Below are positions 6,889 to 15,327 of a DNA stretch of 64,000 nucleotides, piece by piece (within the stretch, counting starts at the first letter, position 1; every line of letters begins with the position of its first letter). The DNA comes from an uncultured Christensenella sp. (GTDB taxonomy: Bacteria; Bacillota; Clostridia; Christensenellales; UBA3700): NCBI GenBank assembly GCA_949284695.1, contig CASDWJ010000029.1:89076-153075 (forward strand), given 5' to 3'. The notes beneath the pieces are model-generated. The model saw only the letters and a list, made by a program, of their open reading frames with translations, had not been told where the DNA came from and did no database searches. Position numbers and translations under genes: made by a program.

Positions 6889-9430
6889 GCCAATAGTAAT
6901 TATTGTAATTATCAGTCAGATATCTTGCCGCCATTGCGGGATCTGCTAAGCCTGACGAAGAAATGCTCGTTCCGCTCGTTGCCGACGATGATGACGAATA
7001 CCACCAACCTTGAGTATTTTCAAACCTAACGCTTGTAAGCGAATCGCATCCCCAGAACGCACCATAGTATATGCTCGTTACGCTATTTGGGATAGTTATA
7101 CTTGTAAGCGAACTGCAATAATAGAACGCATCCTGACCTATGATCGTTACGCTGTCAGGGATAGTTATACTTGTAAGCGAACTGCATCCTCTGAACACAT
7201 ACTTGCTTATGCTCTCAAGCTCACTGTTTTTGCCGAACGTAACGCTTTCAAGCGAACTGCAATTACAGAACGCATACTCGCCTATATCCGTTACGCCGGC
7301 AGGTATCGTTATGCCTGTAAGCGAACTGCAATTATAGAACGCAGAAGCGCCTATGCTTTCAAGTTGACTGTTGCCACCGAACGTAACGTTTGTAAGCGAA
7401 CTGCATCCTCTGAACGCGTCTTCGCTTATGCTCGTTACGCTACTCGGTATATTCAGATTTTTCAACGAATAGCACCCGCTGAAAGCGTATTCGCCGATGT
7501 TTTTGAGTCCATCAGGCAGGGTCACGCTCTCCAGCTTGTTGACATTATCAAATGCGTGAGCGTTGATGTTGACGGTGCCGTCGAGCACCTTGTATCCGAG
7601 TATTGCGTTTTCTTTCACTTGAACAAGCATATTGCCGGCATACAGCGCTATGCCTTTGTGCCAGTTGTCCTCGTTTTTGTAATATTCGGTGTTTTTCAGA
7701 CCGCCGATATTTATATAAGTGAGGCTGTCGGGAAGGGATATCCTCTCCGCTTTCTCAAAGACCTCGAGGGCTTTGATCGAAGTTATCGATTCCACCCCGT
7801 CCATAACGACTATTCTCTTGACTTTCTTCACTCTTGACGGCGATACAATTGCGTTGCTGTCAATATCGTCGAAAATGTAGAGCGTGTCGTCAATAAGAAA
7901 AGCCGAATCCCCGATCATATATGCGTCTTCGAGTTCCTCGGGATCTATGGTAAACTTTCCGAACTCGTCTTTGATGACTATAGAGCCCGACGCGGGATCG
8001 TAATCGCTTATATCGGCAAAAACGGTGTCTTTGATAAAACAACCCGACTCGTACTCTGCAAGATATGAGACGACTATGCTTTTGGTAGCGGGTACGTAAA
8101 CCGCGGTGTATATTCTGATGTCAGTCAGCTCGCCGGTTTTGTAACCCACAGCTTTCGCCTTGTAAGATAACACCGTGTCGTTTTTGCCGTCAAAGCCGCC
8201 GTCGTTGTCAAATTTTATCGTCACGATCCTGTAACCCGAACTCGTTTTCTTGTCGTAAAGACCTTTGCGGATCTCTGCAAATTTTGCAGTTTTGTCTTGG
8301 CTGTAGTCGTTCTCCTGCATTTTTTCGTCAAGCTCGTCGACCATCCTGTTGATATTGACGTACTCCGTGCTGTAATAGGTGTATTCTTTTCCTCCGTAGG
8401 CAACGCCGTCAGGCTCTCCGAACTGTCTGAGGACGTCTGCCCTCGTCTCCGCAAACGCATAGGACGCCGAATTGCACGGGTCAGTATAACACGTACCGAC
8501 GATCGCCGTTATCGAAAGTGCAACCACGAGCGCAGCCGTAGCGGACGCGGTGACAATTGCCGAGATCTTGTTGAATTTTTTCGCCGAAACACAGCTCCAA
8601 GCACTTATAAGATTGTCAGAAACAATAACTCTGACGATAAAAATCAGCGTACCCGCCGCCCCGACAAACACGCAAAAACTCATACCCGCACCCGCGTCCG
8701 CATACCAGTCCGCAGCCGCAGAACACGCTACGCTCGAGACGACGAGCGTCGTAACGACCAGTACACAATCGACGATCAGAAAGAAAAGCGTTTTGCAATT
8801 GTCGCAGTAATACACGCCTCTTATATAATTGTAAACGCCGTAAATCAACGAGCCGACCGCTATCGCAAACAATATCGCGCACGCGGCGGTGATCCCGCCG
8901 TCCACACGCACGGCAAACGCGTTTTCGTAACCGTTTCCGCTCAGGTTCAGCCCGCCGTGGAGCATTACGGGAGATATAAGCGCGAGAAATATCAGAAAGG
9001 AAAAAAACAGGCGTCCGACAACCAACAATTTGACGTCTATGCCGCTAGACGGCGCGCTCGTCGGCGCGCTCGCTCCGCTTCCGCTCGAACTTGGAGCGGC
9101 TGTCGGTGTAACGGGCGAAGCCGTAACCCACGAGGGTGTGCCCGTACCTACCGTTCCCCCAACGGAAGATGACGGCAATCCGCCTGCGCCCGTTCTTCTC
9201 GCTGTCGGCGGGACGAAAGAAGATGATCCGCCTCTACCCGTTCCTCCCGCTGTCGGAGAGATGGAAGAAGACGGATCATCGTACTTGTGTCCGCACACTT
9301 TGCAGTACACCTCGTCGCCCGATCGCTGATTCCCGCAGTTGGAACATACAAACTGATCGGCAGATGCTTTAGTATTACATAAAGGACATACCGTTCCGCT
9401 GAAAGTCGCTCCGCAATGCCTACAAATCAT
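6878..9430 (-). CDS. Zinc-ribbon, membrane and BspA-type LRR fusion protein
   Basis: 850 aa from ATG 9430; this start is chosen because GGAGGT sits 8 bases upstream, inside the codons that an earlier start at 9448 would use. Order: two zinc ribbons (C3, C6, C15, C18 and C29, C32, C43, C46); a Ser/Thr/Pro/Gly-rich linker to about residue 125 with repeated PTA-GTG units; about five membrane segments to about 300; a soluble region related to the AT-rich paralogue (DVLRQFGEPD); then BspA/LRR_5 repeats of the IPSSVTSISEDAFRGCSSL type from about 545 to 800. The final ADPAMAARYLTDNYNNYYW resembles the tail of many gut LRR_5 proteins. A cytosolic metal-binding head joined to an outward LRR sensor or adhesion domain is the likely arrangement. 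Function unknown. Confidence 0.82.
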   Translation of the reverse strand: MICRHCGATFSGTVCPLCNTKASADQFVCSNCGNQRSGDEVYCKVCGHKYDDPSSSISPTAGGTGRGGSSSFVPPTARRTGAGGLPSSSVGGTVGTGTPSWVTASPVTPTAAPSSSGSGASAPTSAPSSGIDVKLLVVGRLFFSFLIFLALISPVMLHGGLNLSGNGYENAFAVRVDGGITAACAILFAIAVGSLIYGVYNYIRGVYYCDNCKTLFFLIVDCVLVVTTLVVSSVACSAAADWYADAGAGMSFCVFVGAAGTLIFIVRVIVSDNLISAWSCVSAKKFNKISAIVTASATAALVVALSITAIVGTCYTDPCNSASYAFAETRADVLRQFGEPDGVAYGGKEYTYYSTEYVNINRMVDELDEKMQENDYSQDKTAKFAEIRKGLYDKKTSSGYRIVTIKFDNDGGFDGKNDTVLSYKAKAVGYKTGELTDIRIYTAVYVPATKSIVVSYLAEYESGCFIKDTVFADISDYDPASGSIVIKDEFGKFTIDPEELEDAYMIGDSAFLIDDTLYIFDDIDSNAIVSPSRVKKVKRIVVMDGVESITSIKALEVFEKAERISLPDSLTYINIGGLKNTEYYKNEDNWHKGIALYAGNMLVQVKENAILGYKVLDGTVNINAHAFDNVNKLESVTLPDGLKNIGEYAFSGCYSLKNLNIPSSVTSISEDAFRGCSSLTNVTFGGNSQLESIGASAFYNCSSLTGITIPAGVTDIGEYAFCNCSSLESVTFGKNSELESISKYVFRGCSSLTSITIPDSVTIIGQDAFYYCSSLTSITIPNSVTSIYYGAFWGCDSLTSVRFENTQGWWYSSSSSATSGTSISSSGLADPAMAARYLTDNYNNYYWQRG

Positions 9431-9478
9431 CTTTACCTCCGTCGGCACAATATCGATATAACCGACTTTATTGACTTG

Positions 9479-9507
9479 ATTATATATAATCCTGCGATAT
9501 ATGTCAA
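9479..9507 (-). promoter_or_regulatory. Consensus sigma-A promoter of the zinc-ribbon/LRR gene
   Basis: Minus strand TTGACA (9502-9507), 17-bp spacer, TATAAT (9479-9484). Confidence 0.85.
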
Positions 9508-9599
9508 TATCAAACAGTTGTACTTGCTAAAGTTTTATATAGATTTTACAATCATAGGTTAATTTTCAAGACAATACATCCAATATTTATCGTGCAACT

Positions 9600-10215
9600 G
9601 TTTTCCAAAGAAAACACATGAGCGAGGCTGTGGGCGAACGACTTCTACGTATACCCCACCAAGCAAACGGATTGCCAAAGAAAACCGAGGCGAGCGTGGC
9701 TGTGAGCGCGCGGCTTCTACGTATACCCTAAGCGGACGGATTACCAAAGAAAACCGAGGCGAGCGTGGCTGTGAGCGCGCGGCTTCTACGTATACCCTAC
9801 CAAGCTAACGATTGCCAAAGAAAACCGAGGCGAGCGAGGCTGTGAGCGCACGGCTTTTACGTATACCCTACCAAGCTAACGATTGCCAAAGAAAATCGAG
9901 GCGAGCGAGGCTGTGGGCAAGACGGTTTCTCCCTATACCCTACCAAGCTAACGATTGCCAAAGAAAACCGAGGAGAGCGCGGCTATGGGCGAGTGGCTTC
10001 CCTCCCGACCCGGAAATGGATTGCCAAAGAAAACCGAGGCGAGCGTGGCTGTGGGCGAGTGGCTTCCATCTACCCCCACAAAGCTAACGGATTGCCAAAG
10101 AAAATCGAGGCGAGCGTGGCTGTGAGCGCGCGGCTTCTACGTATACCCTACCAAGCGGACGGATTGCCAAAGAAAACCGAGGCGAGCGTGGCTGTGGGCG
10201 AGACGATTTTGTCAC
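9600..10215. repeat. Nine-copy tandem array, 66-72-bp unit
   Basis: The core CCAAAGAAAACCGAGGCGAG begins near 9605, 9675, 9744, 9815, 9886, 9958, 10024, 10095 and 10167 (first and sixth copies diverged). Each unit continues with a GTGGCTGTGAGCGCGCGGC-like part and CTTCTACGTATACCCTACC. Spacing varies between 66 and 72 bp, mostly 70-72, so units do not keep one reading frame; small ORFs across the array are therefore unlikely to be genes. It sits between the promoter of the LRR membrane gene and the phosphoesterase. No transposase or CRISPR-like spacers are seen. Confidence 0.92.
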
Positions 10216-10224
10216 AGGCAAGGC

Positions 10225-10266
10225 AAACGCCGCAGGCAATACTCTTGCGGTATTGTCAAGGCGTTT
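10225..10266. repeat. Hairpin at the array end
   Basis: AAACGCC (10225-10231) pairs with GGCGTTT (10260-10266), with an inner CAATAC/GTATTG stem. It lies between the last direct repeat and the inverted copy. Confidence 0.6.
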
Positions 10267-10284
10267 AACACAGCCTGCGGCGAA

Positions 10285-10325
10285 AGCGACCACCCACAGC
10301 CCGCGAGCCTCGTTTTCTTTGGCAG
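10285..10325. repeat. Inverted copy of the tandem-repeat unit
   Basis: CCCACAGCCCGCGAGCCTCG followed by TTTTCTTTGGC is the reverse complement of the repeat core and its GTGGCTGTGGG part. With the ninth direct copy it forms a long inverted repeat around the 10225-10266 hairpin. Confidence 0.82.
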
Positions 10326-10330
10326 ACCCC

Positions 10331-10359
10331 CAAAAAAACGGAGCGGAAACCCGCTCCGT
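10331..10359 (-). terminator. Intrinsic terminator downstream of the phosphoesterase
   Basis: Minus strand ACGGAGCGG-GTTT-CCGCTCCGT followed by TTTTTTTG, about 105 bp beyond the phosphoesterase stop. Confidence 0.75.
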
Positions 10360-10465
10360 CCCCTATGACAGCCTACCCCCTTCGTTGGACTCCGCACAAG
10401 CGGAGACGTCCGAGCCGTATGGCTGTATCGGCTATTTAACGCGCACGGTCAAACGCGCGCAGATA

Positions 10466-10996
10466 TCAATTGTTTTTTCTGAATTCGGCATTGTTGGCGA
10501 CGAGTTCTTCAAAGGTGACGGGCATAAAACCGTTGACATCCACGCCCGCGTTGAACGCATTGTCCATAGTCCTCAAATAACTCCAGTACGTGCGATTCGT
10601 GTTGTTGTGCATATGCCCGTGTATCAGATATTTTCCCTCGAAGGCAAGCATCGGAAAATGACAAAGCGTGGTTTTCCCTTTGCCGAAGTCTGTCACGAGC
10701 ATAGACGTCCAGTCCTCAAAGTATTTTGCAAGATCGATCTTGCCTATCCACGTCCTGTCGTGATTGCCGATTATCAGATGCTTTCTGCCCTTGAGACGTT
10801 TGAGATACTCTTCCGGAGACACGTCGGAACGGAAAGAAAAATCGCCGACGATATAGACGTGGTCGTTCTTGCGCACTCTGCCGTTCCACGCAGCAATAAG
10901 CGCCTCATTCATCTCCTCAACGTCTGCAAAAGGACGGCGGCACATATCTATCACGCTCTTATGTCCGAGATGCAGATCGCTGATAAAATAGACCAT
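10466..10996 (-). CDS. Calcineurin-like metallophosphoesterase
   Basis: 176-aa single-domain phosphoesterase, probably cytosolic. All metal-site motifs are present: ISDLHLGH (residues 5-12), VGDFS near 50, GNHDR near 77, CHFP near 112 and HGHMHNN near 126. The small size and SDLHLGHKSVI start match a compact subfamily also carried by phages and bacteria that acts on phosphodiesters or phosphomonoesters; substrate is unknown. GGAGGGA precedes the ATG. It has its own promoter at 11118-11146 and a leader that contains a terminator-like hairpin, so expression may be attenuated. Confidence 0.87.
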   Translation of the reverse strand: MVYFISDLHLGHKSVIDMCRRPFADVEEMNEALIAAWNGRVRKNDHVYIVGDFSFRSDVSPEEYLKRLKGRKHLIIGNHDRTWIGKIDLAKYFEDWTSMLVTDFGKGKTTLCHFPMLAFEGKYLIHGHMHNNTNRTYWSYLRTMDNAFNAGVDVNGFMPVTFEELVANNAEFRKNN

Positions 10997-11051
10997 TTTC
11001 TCCCTCCTTTATCCGCGCGTACAGCAAAAGCGGCTAATGCCGAAAAATAAA

Positions 11052-11075
11052 AAAAGCAAGCCGCAGTTTGCTTTT
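11052..11075 (-). promoter_or_regulatory. Terminator-like hairpin in the phosphoesterase leader
   Basis: On the minus strand AAAAGCAA (11068-11075) pairs with TTGCTTTT (11052-11059), and the T run continues (TTTTTTT). It lies about 40 bases after the expected transcription start and 55 bases before the ATG, so it could attenuate the mRNA or end a short RNA of about 60 nt. Confidence 0.4.
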
Positions 11076-11117
11076 CTTATCCAAGCCAACGCACGTCGGT
11101 TTATAAACAGTATTTAT

Positions 11118-11146
11118 AGTATACGTGTGTCACTTTGCGTTGTCAA
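11118..11146 (-). promoter_or_regulatory. Sigma-A promoter of the phosphoesterase
   Basis: Minus strand TTGACA (11141-11146), 17-bp spacer, TATACT (11118-11123). The rest of 10997-11319 shows no gene. Confidence 0.75.
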
Positions 11147-11272
11147 GTCAAATTTTATAAATTTTTAGAATGTTTTCGGGTATATCCTATAAGGTTTATG
11201 CGGAAGTCCGCGTCTGCGGCGACAGCGATGGTGTTTGCGATCCCCTGCCGTCGGATTTTTAAAAACCGTAAC

Positions 11273-11304
11273 CGACAAAAAAAAGACGGGCGTTGCCGCC
11301 CGTC
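11273..11304 (-). terminator. Intrinsic terminator of fba
   Basis: Minus strand GACGGGCG-GCAA-CGCCCGTC followed by TTTTTTTTTG. Confidence 0.92.
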
Positions 11305-11319
11305 CCGTTGTTTTTCAGA

Positions 11320-12273
11320 TTACGCGTTGAGTATTTCGGTAGCCTTGCCCGCGCAGCCGAGAACTTCGGTCAGCTTGTGCTTGACAATGTACTTGATGTT
11401 GGCTCTTGCGTCGCCGAGGTACTGTCTGGGATCGAAGTGATCGGGATGCTCGACGAAGTGTTTGCGGATGCCCGCGGTGCAAGCCATACGCAGGTCGCTG
11501 TCGATATTGATCTTGCAGACAGCCATCGAAGCCGCCTTTCTGAGCATATCTTCGGGTACGCCGATCGCGTCCTTGAGCGCGCCGCCGTTCTCGTTGATGA
11601 CCTTGACGAATTCCTGCGGAACGGAAGAAGCGCCGTGCAGTACTATCGGGAAGTCGGGCAGTCTCTTTGCGACTTCTTCGAGAATGTCGAATCTGAGCTG
11701 CGGCTTGGTGCCCGGCTTGAACTTGTATGCGCCGTGAGAAGTGCCGATCGCGATCGCGAGGCTGTCGACGCCCGTCTTGGTGACGAATTCTTCGACTTCT
11801 TCGGGTCTCGTGTAGGAGCTGTCCTCAGCGGAAACTTTGACGTCGTCCTCAACGCCTGCAAGTCTGCCCAGCTCGCCCTCAACTACGACGCCGTGGTCGT
11901 GAGCGTACTCGACTACCTTGCGGGTGAGTTCGATGTTGTCCTTGAACGCGTGGTGGCTGCCGTCGATCATGACGGAATTGAAGCCGCCGTCGATACAGCT
12001 CTTGCAAAGCTCGAACGTATCGCCGTGATCGAGGTGCAGGCAGATGGGCAGGTGGCTGACTTCTTCAGCAGCTTCTACCATCTTGCGCAGGTAGGTGGGG
12101 TTGGCGTACTTTCTCGCGCCGGAAGAAACCTGAAGAATGAGAGGAGCGTTTTCCTCGGTAGCGGCTTCTACGATACCCTGAATGATTTCCATATTGTTCA
12201 CGTTGAAAGCGCCGATAGCGTAACCGCCCTCGTATGCCTTCTTGAACATTTTGGCAGATGTAACCAATGGCAT
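11320..12273 (-). CDS. fba: Class II fructose-bisphosphate aldolase
   Basis: 317-aa zinc-dependent aldolase that splits fructose 1,6-bisphosphate into dihydroxyacetone phosphate and glyceraldehyde 3-phosphate. Signatures are GAFNVNN at residues 21-27, the metal/active-site block LHLDHGDTFELCKSC near 80, GFNSVMIDGSHH near 97, VEGELGRLAG near 130, the TSHGAYKF loop near 178, and LHGASSVP near 208. The length is near that of Firmicutes FbaA proteins. GGAGG precedes the ATG and a terminator follows, so it is monocistronic. I could not pick a convincing -35/-10 pair in its upstream region. Confidence 0.97.
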   Translation of the reverse strand: MPLVTSAKMFKKAYEGGYAIGAFNVNNMEIIQGIVEAATEENAPLILQVSSGARKYANPTYLRKMVEAAEEVSHLPICLHLDHGDTFELCKSCIDGGFNSVMIDGSHHAFKDNIELTRKVVEYAHDHGVVVEGELGRLAGVEDDVKVSAEDSSYTRPEEVEEFVTKTGVDSLAIAIGTSHGAYKFKPGTKPQLRFDILEEVAKRLPDFPIVLHGASSVPQEFVKVINENGGALKDAIGVPEDMLRKAASMAVCKINIDSDLRMACTAGIRKHFVEHPDHFDPRQYLGDARANIKYIVKHKLTEVLGCAGKATEILNA

Positions 12274-12393
12274 AAAAATTACCTCCGAAATTGTTATCTA
12301 TAGTTGATAGTGCGCATATAGCGCAGTTTTCCCGGTATTGTCGGAAAATCGGCTTTTCACGCCTCTTTCCGCATCGCTTATATGTTAGCACAA

Positions 12394-12421
12394 CGTTAAA
12401 AAAAACACAATGCTTTGCGTT
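12394..12421 (-). terminator. Intrinsic terminator of the plsY operon
   Basis: Minus strand AACGCAA-AGCA-TTGTGTT followed by TTTTTTT, just after the aminopeptidase stop. Confidence 0.75.
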
Positions 12422-12448
12422 AAATTTGCGGTTTTTTTCTCTAAGACG

Positions 12449-13567
12449 TCACGCGAGATTTTCGGGATTGAGTCCTTTGAGTTCGTCGACGACGAAAATG
12501 CCGTCCTTTCTGATCAGCCTGTCGTCGAAGTATATCTCGCCGCCTCCCGCCTGCGCGGTCTGTACGAGCACGAGATCCCAGTGTATCGCGCTCTGATTGC
12601 CGTTGTAAGCGTCGTCGTAACAGCTCCCCGGCGTAAAATGGATGCTGCCGCTGATCTTCTCGTCAAAAAGTATGTCGCCCATCGCCCTCGTCACGAACGG
12701 GTTGACGCCGATCGCGAACTCGCCGACGTATCTCGCGCCCGCGTCCGTATCGAACACGCGGTTGATAGCTTCGGTGTCGTTTGCGGTAGCTTCGACTATT
12801 TTGCCGTCCTTGAAAAGAAGGGAGACGTTTTCAAACCTGATGCCGTCCTTGCTCGTGGGCACGTTGTAAGTTATCCTGCCGTTGACGCTGTTTTTGACGG
12901 GAGCCGTGTAGACCTCGCCGTCCGGGATATTCCTGAGCCCGCTGCACTTGACCGCGCCTATCCCCTTGATGGAGAACGTGAGGTCTGTGCCCGGCGCGAC
13001 GATCCTGACCTTGTCGGTCTTGTTCATCAGTTCGACGAGCGGAGTCATCGCCTCGTCCATTTTGCGGTAATCGAGGTTGCAGACTTCGAAATAGAAGTCC
13101 TCGAATTTTTCGGTACTCATCGCGGACATCGCGCTCATGCCCTGAGTCGGATATCTGAGTACGACCCATTTTGTGTGCGCGACTCTCCTCTCGTGGTGGA
13201 CGGGATAGGAATAATATCTGTTGTACGCGCTCATTCTGTCAGAAGCCACGTCGCAGGTCTCGTAAGCGTTCTCGCCGCCTCTGATGCCGATATAAGCATC
13301 CATCTTGTCCATCTTGACGCAGTCGATCTCAGCCATTTTCTTGGCGAGGGTCTCGTCCATGCCCTTCATCAGCTCGCGCTGAACGCGGTTGTCGAACAGA
13401 CTGACGAACGGATATCCGCCCGCCGCATAAACTTCTTTGACGATACAGTTGACGAGTTGATAGTCTATGCCGAACGCCTCGATCAGCACGCTTTCGCCCT
13501 TCTGCACGCTACACGAATAATTGACGAGATTTTTTGCAAGCGTCTCTATTCTCTTGTCTACCAACAT
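12449..13567 (-). CDS. M29-family aminopeptidase (AmpS/PepS-like)
   Basis: 372-aa cytosolic metallo-aminopeptidase releasing N-terminal residues from peptides. The C-terminal half carries the family's metal ligands: the Glu of GEFAIGVNP near 281, the His of GSIHFTPG near 308, and the HWD of NQSAIHWDLV near 328, with DxTF-type DLTFSIKG near 206. Usual M29 proteins are 370-410 aa, so it is full length. GGGAGGC precedes the ATG. It is the last gene of the leftward plsY-ychF-argS run, 53 bp after argS, and is followed by a terminator. Confidence 0.92.
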   Translation of the reverse strand: MLVDKRIETLAKNLVNYSCSVQKGESVLIEAFGIDYQLVNCIVKEVYAAGGYPFVSLFDNRVQRELMKGMDETLAKKMAEIDCVKMDKMDAYIGIRGGENAYETCDVASDRMSAYNRYYSYPVHHERRVAHTKWVVLRYPTQGMSAMSAMSTEKFEDFYFEVCNLDYRKMDEAMTPLVELMNKTDKVRIVAPGTDLTFSIKGIGAVKCSGLRNIPDGEVYTAPVKNSVNGRITYNVPTSKDGIRFENVSLLFKDGKIVEATANDTEAINRVFDTDAGARYVGEFAIGVNPFVTRAMGDILFDEKISGSIHFTPGSCYDDAYNGNQSAIHWDLVLVQTAQAGGGEIYFDDRLIRKDGIFVVDELKGLNPENLA

Positions 13568-13620
13568 ATCCTGCCTCCCTTACTTGACGATATGATCGAA
13601 TTTTCCTGCCCGTGTAGGTT

Positions 13621-15309
13621 TTACATTCTTTGCGGAGCTGAAATACCCAGCAGGGTCAGCCCGCTTTCTATGACCTGACGCGTCGCTCCGACAAGCGCGA
13701 GCCTCGCGTTCCTGACCGCCGGCGCGGCGTCCTTTATATTGTGTTCGAAATAGAATTTGTTAAACGCCTGCGCGATGTCGACGACCTGTCTCGCGACTAT
13801 GCTCGGCTCGTATTTTTCACCGGCGAGCCTGACGCTTTCGGGGTACTTTTCAAGCGCTTTGACGAGCGCGTAAGCCTCGGGATTTGCAATGCCCTCATCG
13901 TCGAAATCGTCTCCTTCGGACACGCATTTTTCGAGAAGCGAGCAACAGCGCGCATAGGTGTACTGCACATAGGGTCCCGTCTCTCCGTCAAAGTTGAGCA
14001 CTTTGTCGTAATCGAAAACCATATCCTTTATCCTGCTGTTGAACAACATCGCGAATATCGTCGCGCCGACGCCGACCTGCTCTGCGATCTTGTCTCTGTC
14101 CTTGAGATCGGGGTTCTTCTCCGCTATTATCTTGCCCGCCTTGCTGACCGCCGTGTTGAGCACGTCCTCGACGAACACCACTCTGCCGCCGCGCGAAGAA
14201 AGCGCGCCGTCCTGCAGAGACACCATACCGTGCGCAACGTGCACCATGTCTGCCGCCCACGGCTTGCCCATAAGGCGCAGAACTTCGAATATCTGCTGGA
14301 AATGAAGGTTCTGCTGATAAGCAACCACGTAAAGGCACTTATAAAAATCGTAAGTGTTTTTGCGGTATACCGCCGCCGCGAGATCGCGGGTCGCATACAG
14401 CGTCGCGCCGTCGCTTCTTACGAGCAGGCACGGCGGCATCTTGTCGCCCTCGAATCTGACGACCTTTGCGCCCTCGGAAAGTTCGAGCAGTCCTTTTTCC
14501 TCGAGCTCGTCGAGTACGGGCTGCATCTTGTCGTTGTAGAAGCTCTCTCCCGCATAGGAGTCGAACGTGACGTTGAGTCTCTTGTAGACCCTCTCGACCT
14601 CTTTCATCGTCACTTCCTTGAAGTAACCGAAAAGCGAAAGAGCTTCCTCGTTGCCGTCCTCTATCTTCTTGAACCAGGCGCGCGCCTCGTCGTCGAGCGA
14701 CGGGTCTTCTTCCGCCTCCTTGTGATATCTGACGTAGATGTCGAACAGCGCTTTGACCCCGCGGCTGTCAACGTCCTCACGGCTTCCCCACTTCTTGTAA
14801 GCCACGATGAGTTTGCCGAACTGCGTGCCCCAGTCGCCGAGGTGATTTATGCCGACGACCTTGTAGCCAAGCGAGCGGTATATCCTGCACAGCGCGCCGC
14901 CTATCGACGTATTGAGCAGATGTCCCATATGGAAGGGCTTGGCTATGTTGACCGAAGAAAAGTCTATACAGACGGTCTTGCCCGCGCCTTCTTCCGACCT
15001 GCCGTAACCGATGCCCTCGGTCAGCACCTGTTCTACGACGCGCGATGCGACCATTTTCTTGTTGAGCGTGAAATTGACGTAACCGCCGACGGCTTCTGCC
15101 TTTTCGAGGAAGTTGTAAGCGCCTATGCGCGACACTATTTCCTGCGCGAGCGCCATCGGGCTTTTTTTCATCTCTTTGGCGAACTTGAAGCACGGCAGAC
15201 AGTAGTCTCCCATCGCGGGATCTTTGGGTACGGTGATGAGCGGCTCGATCTCAGAGCTTTCCACGTCCTGAAGAATAACGGTGTCCGCAAGCAATTTTTT
15301 GTAATCCAT
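13621..15309 (-). CDS. argS: Arginyl-tRNA synthetase
   Basis: 562-aa class I aminoacyl-tRNA synthetase that charges tRNA-Arg. The N-terminal Add1 domain (to about 90) is followed by the catalytic core with the HIGH box as PFHMGHLLNTS near 127 and NHLGDWGTQFGK near 157. The KMSKS site is replaced by GALSSRGGRV near 375, as in many ArgS enzymes. The C-terminal DALR anticodon-binding domain ends with VIESGLTLLGISAPQRM, a typical ArgS tail. AGAGG precedes ATG 15309. It sits 18 bp after ychF in the operon. Confidence 0.97.
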   Translation of the reverse strand: MDYKKLLADTVILQDVESSEIEPLITVPKDPAMGDYCLPCFKFAKEMKKSPMALAQEIVSRIGAYNFLEKAEAVGGYVNFTLNKKMVASRVVEQVLTEGIGYGRSEEGAGKTVCIDFSSVNIAKPFHMGHLLNTSIGGALCRIYRSLGYKVVGINHLGDWGTQFGKLIVAYKKWGSREDVDSRGVKALFDIYVRYHKEAEEDPSLDDEARAWFKKIEDGNEEALSLFGYFKEVTMKEVERVYKRLNVTFDSYAGESFYNDKMQPVLDELEEKGLLELSEGAKVVRFEGDKMPPCLLVRSDGATLYATRDLAAAVYRKNTYDFYKCLYVVAYQQNLHFQQIFEVLRLMGKPWAADMVHVAHGMVSLQDGALSSRGGRVVFVEDVLNTAVSKAGKIIAEKNPDLKDRDKIAEQVGVGATIFAMLFNSRIKDMVFDYDKVLNFDGETGPYVQYTYARCCSLLEKCVSEGDDFDDEGIANPEAYALVKALEKYPESVRLAGEKYEPSIVARQVVDIAQAFNKFYFEHNIKDAAPAVRNARLALVGATRQVIESGLTLLGISAPQRM

Positions 15310-15327
15310 AATAAAACCTCTTTCGTA

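Noticed and set aside
9600..10215. CRISPR array
   Set aside because: Units of about 71 bp are similar over nearly their full length, with no unique spacers and no cas genes.
9812..10268. Repetitive small ORFs within the tandem array (peptides with RLWASGF-like units)
   Set aside because: Repeat spacing is not a multiple of three, so frames break; no ribosome-binding site; better read as non-coding repeats.
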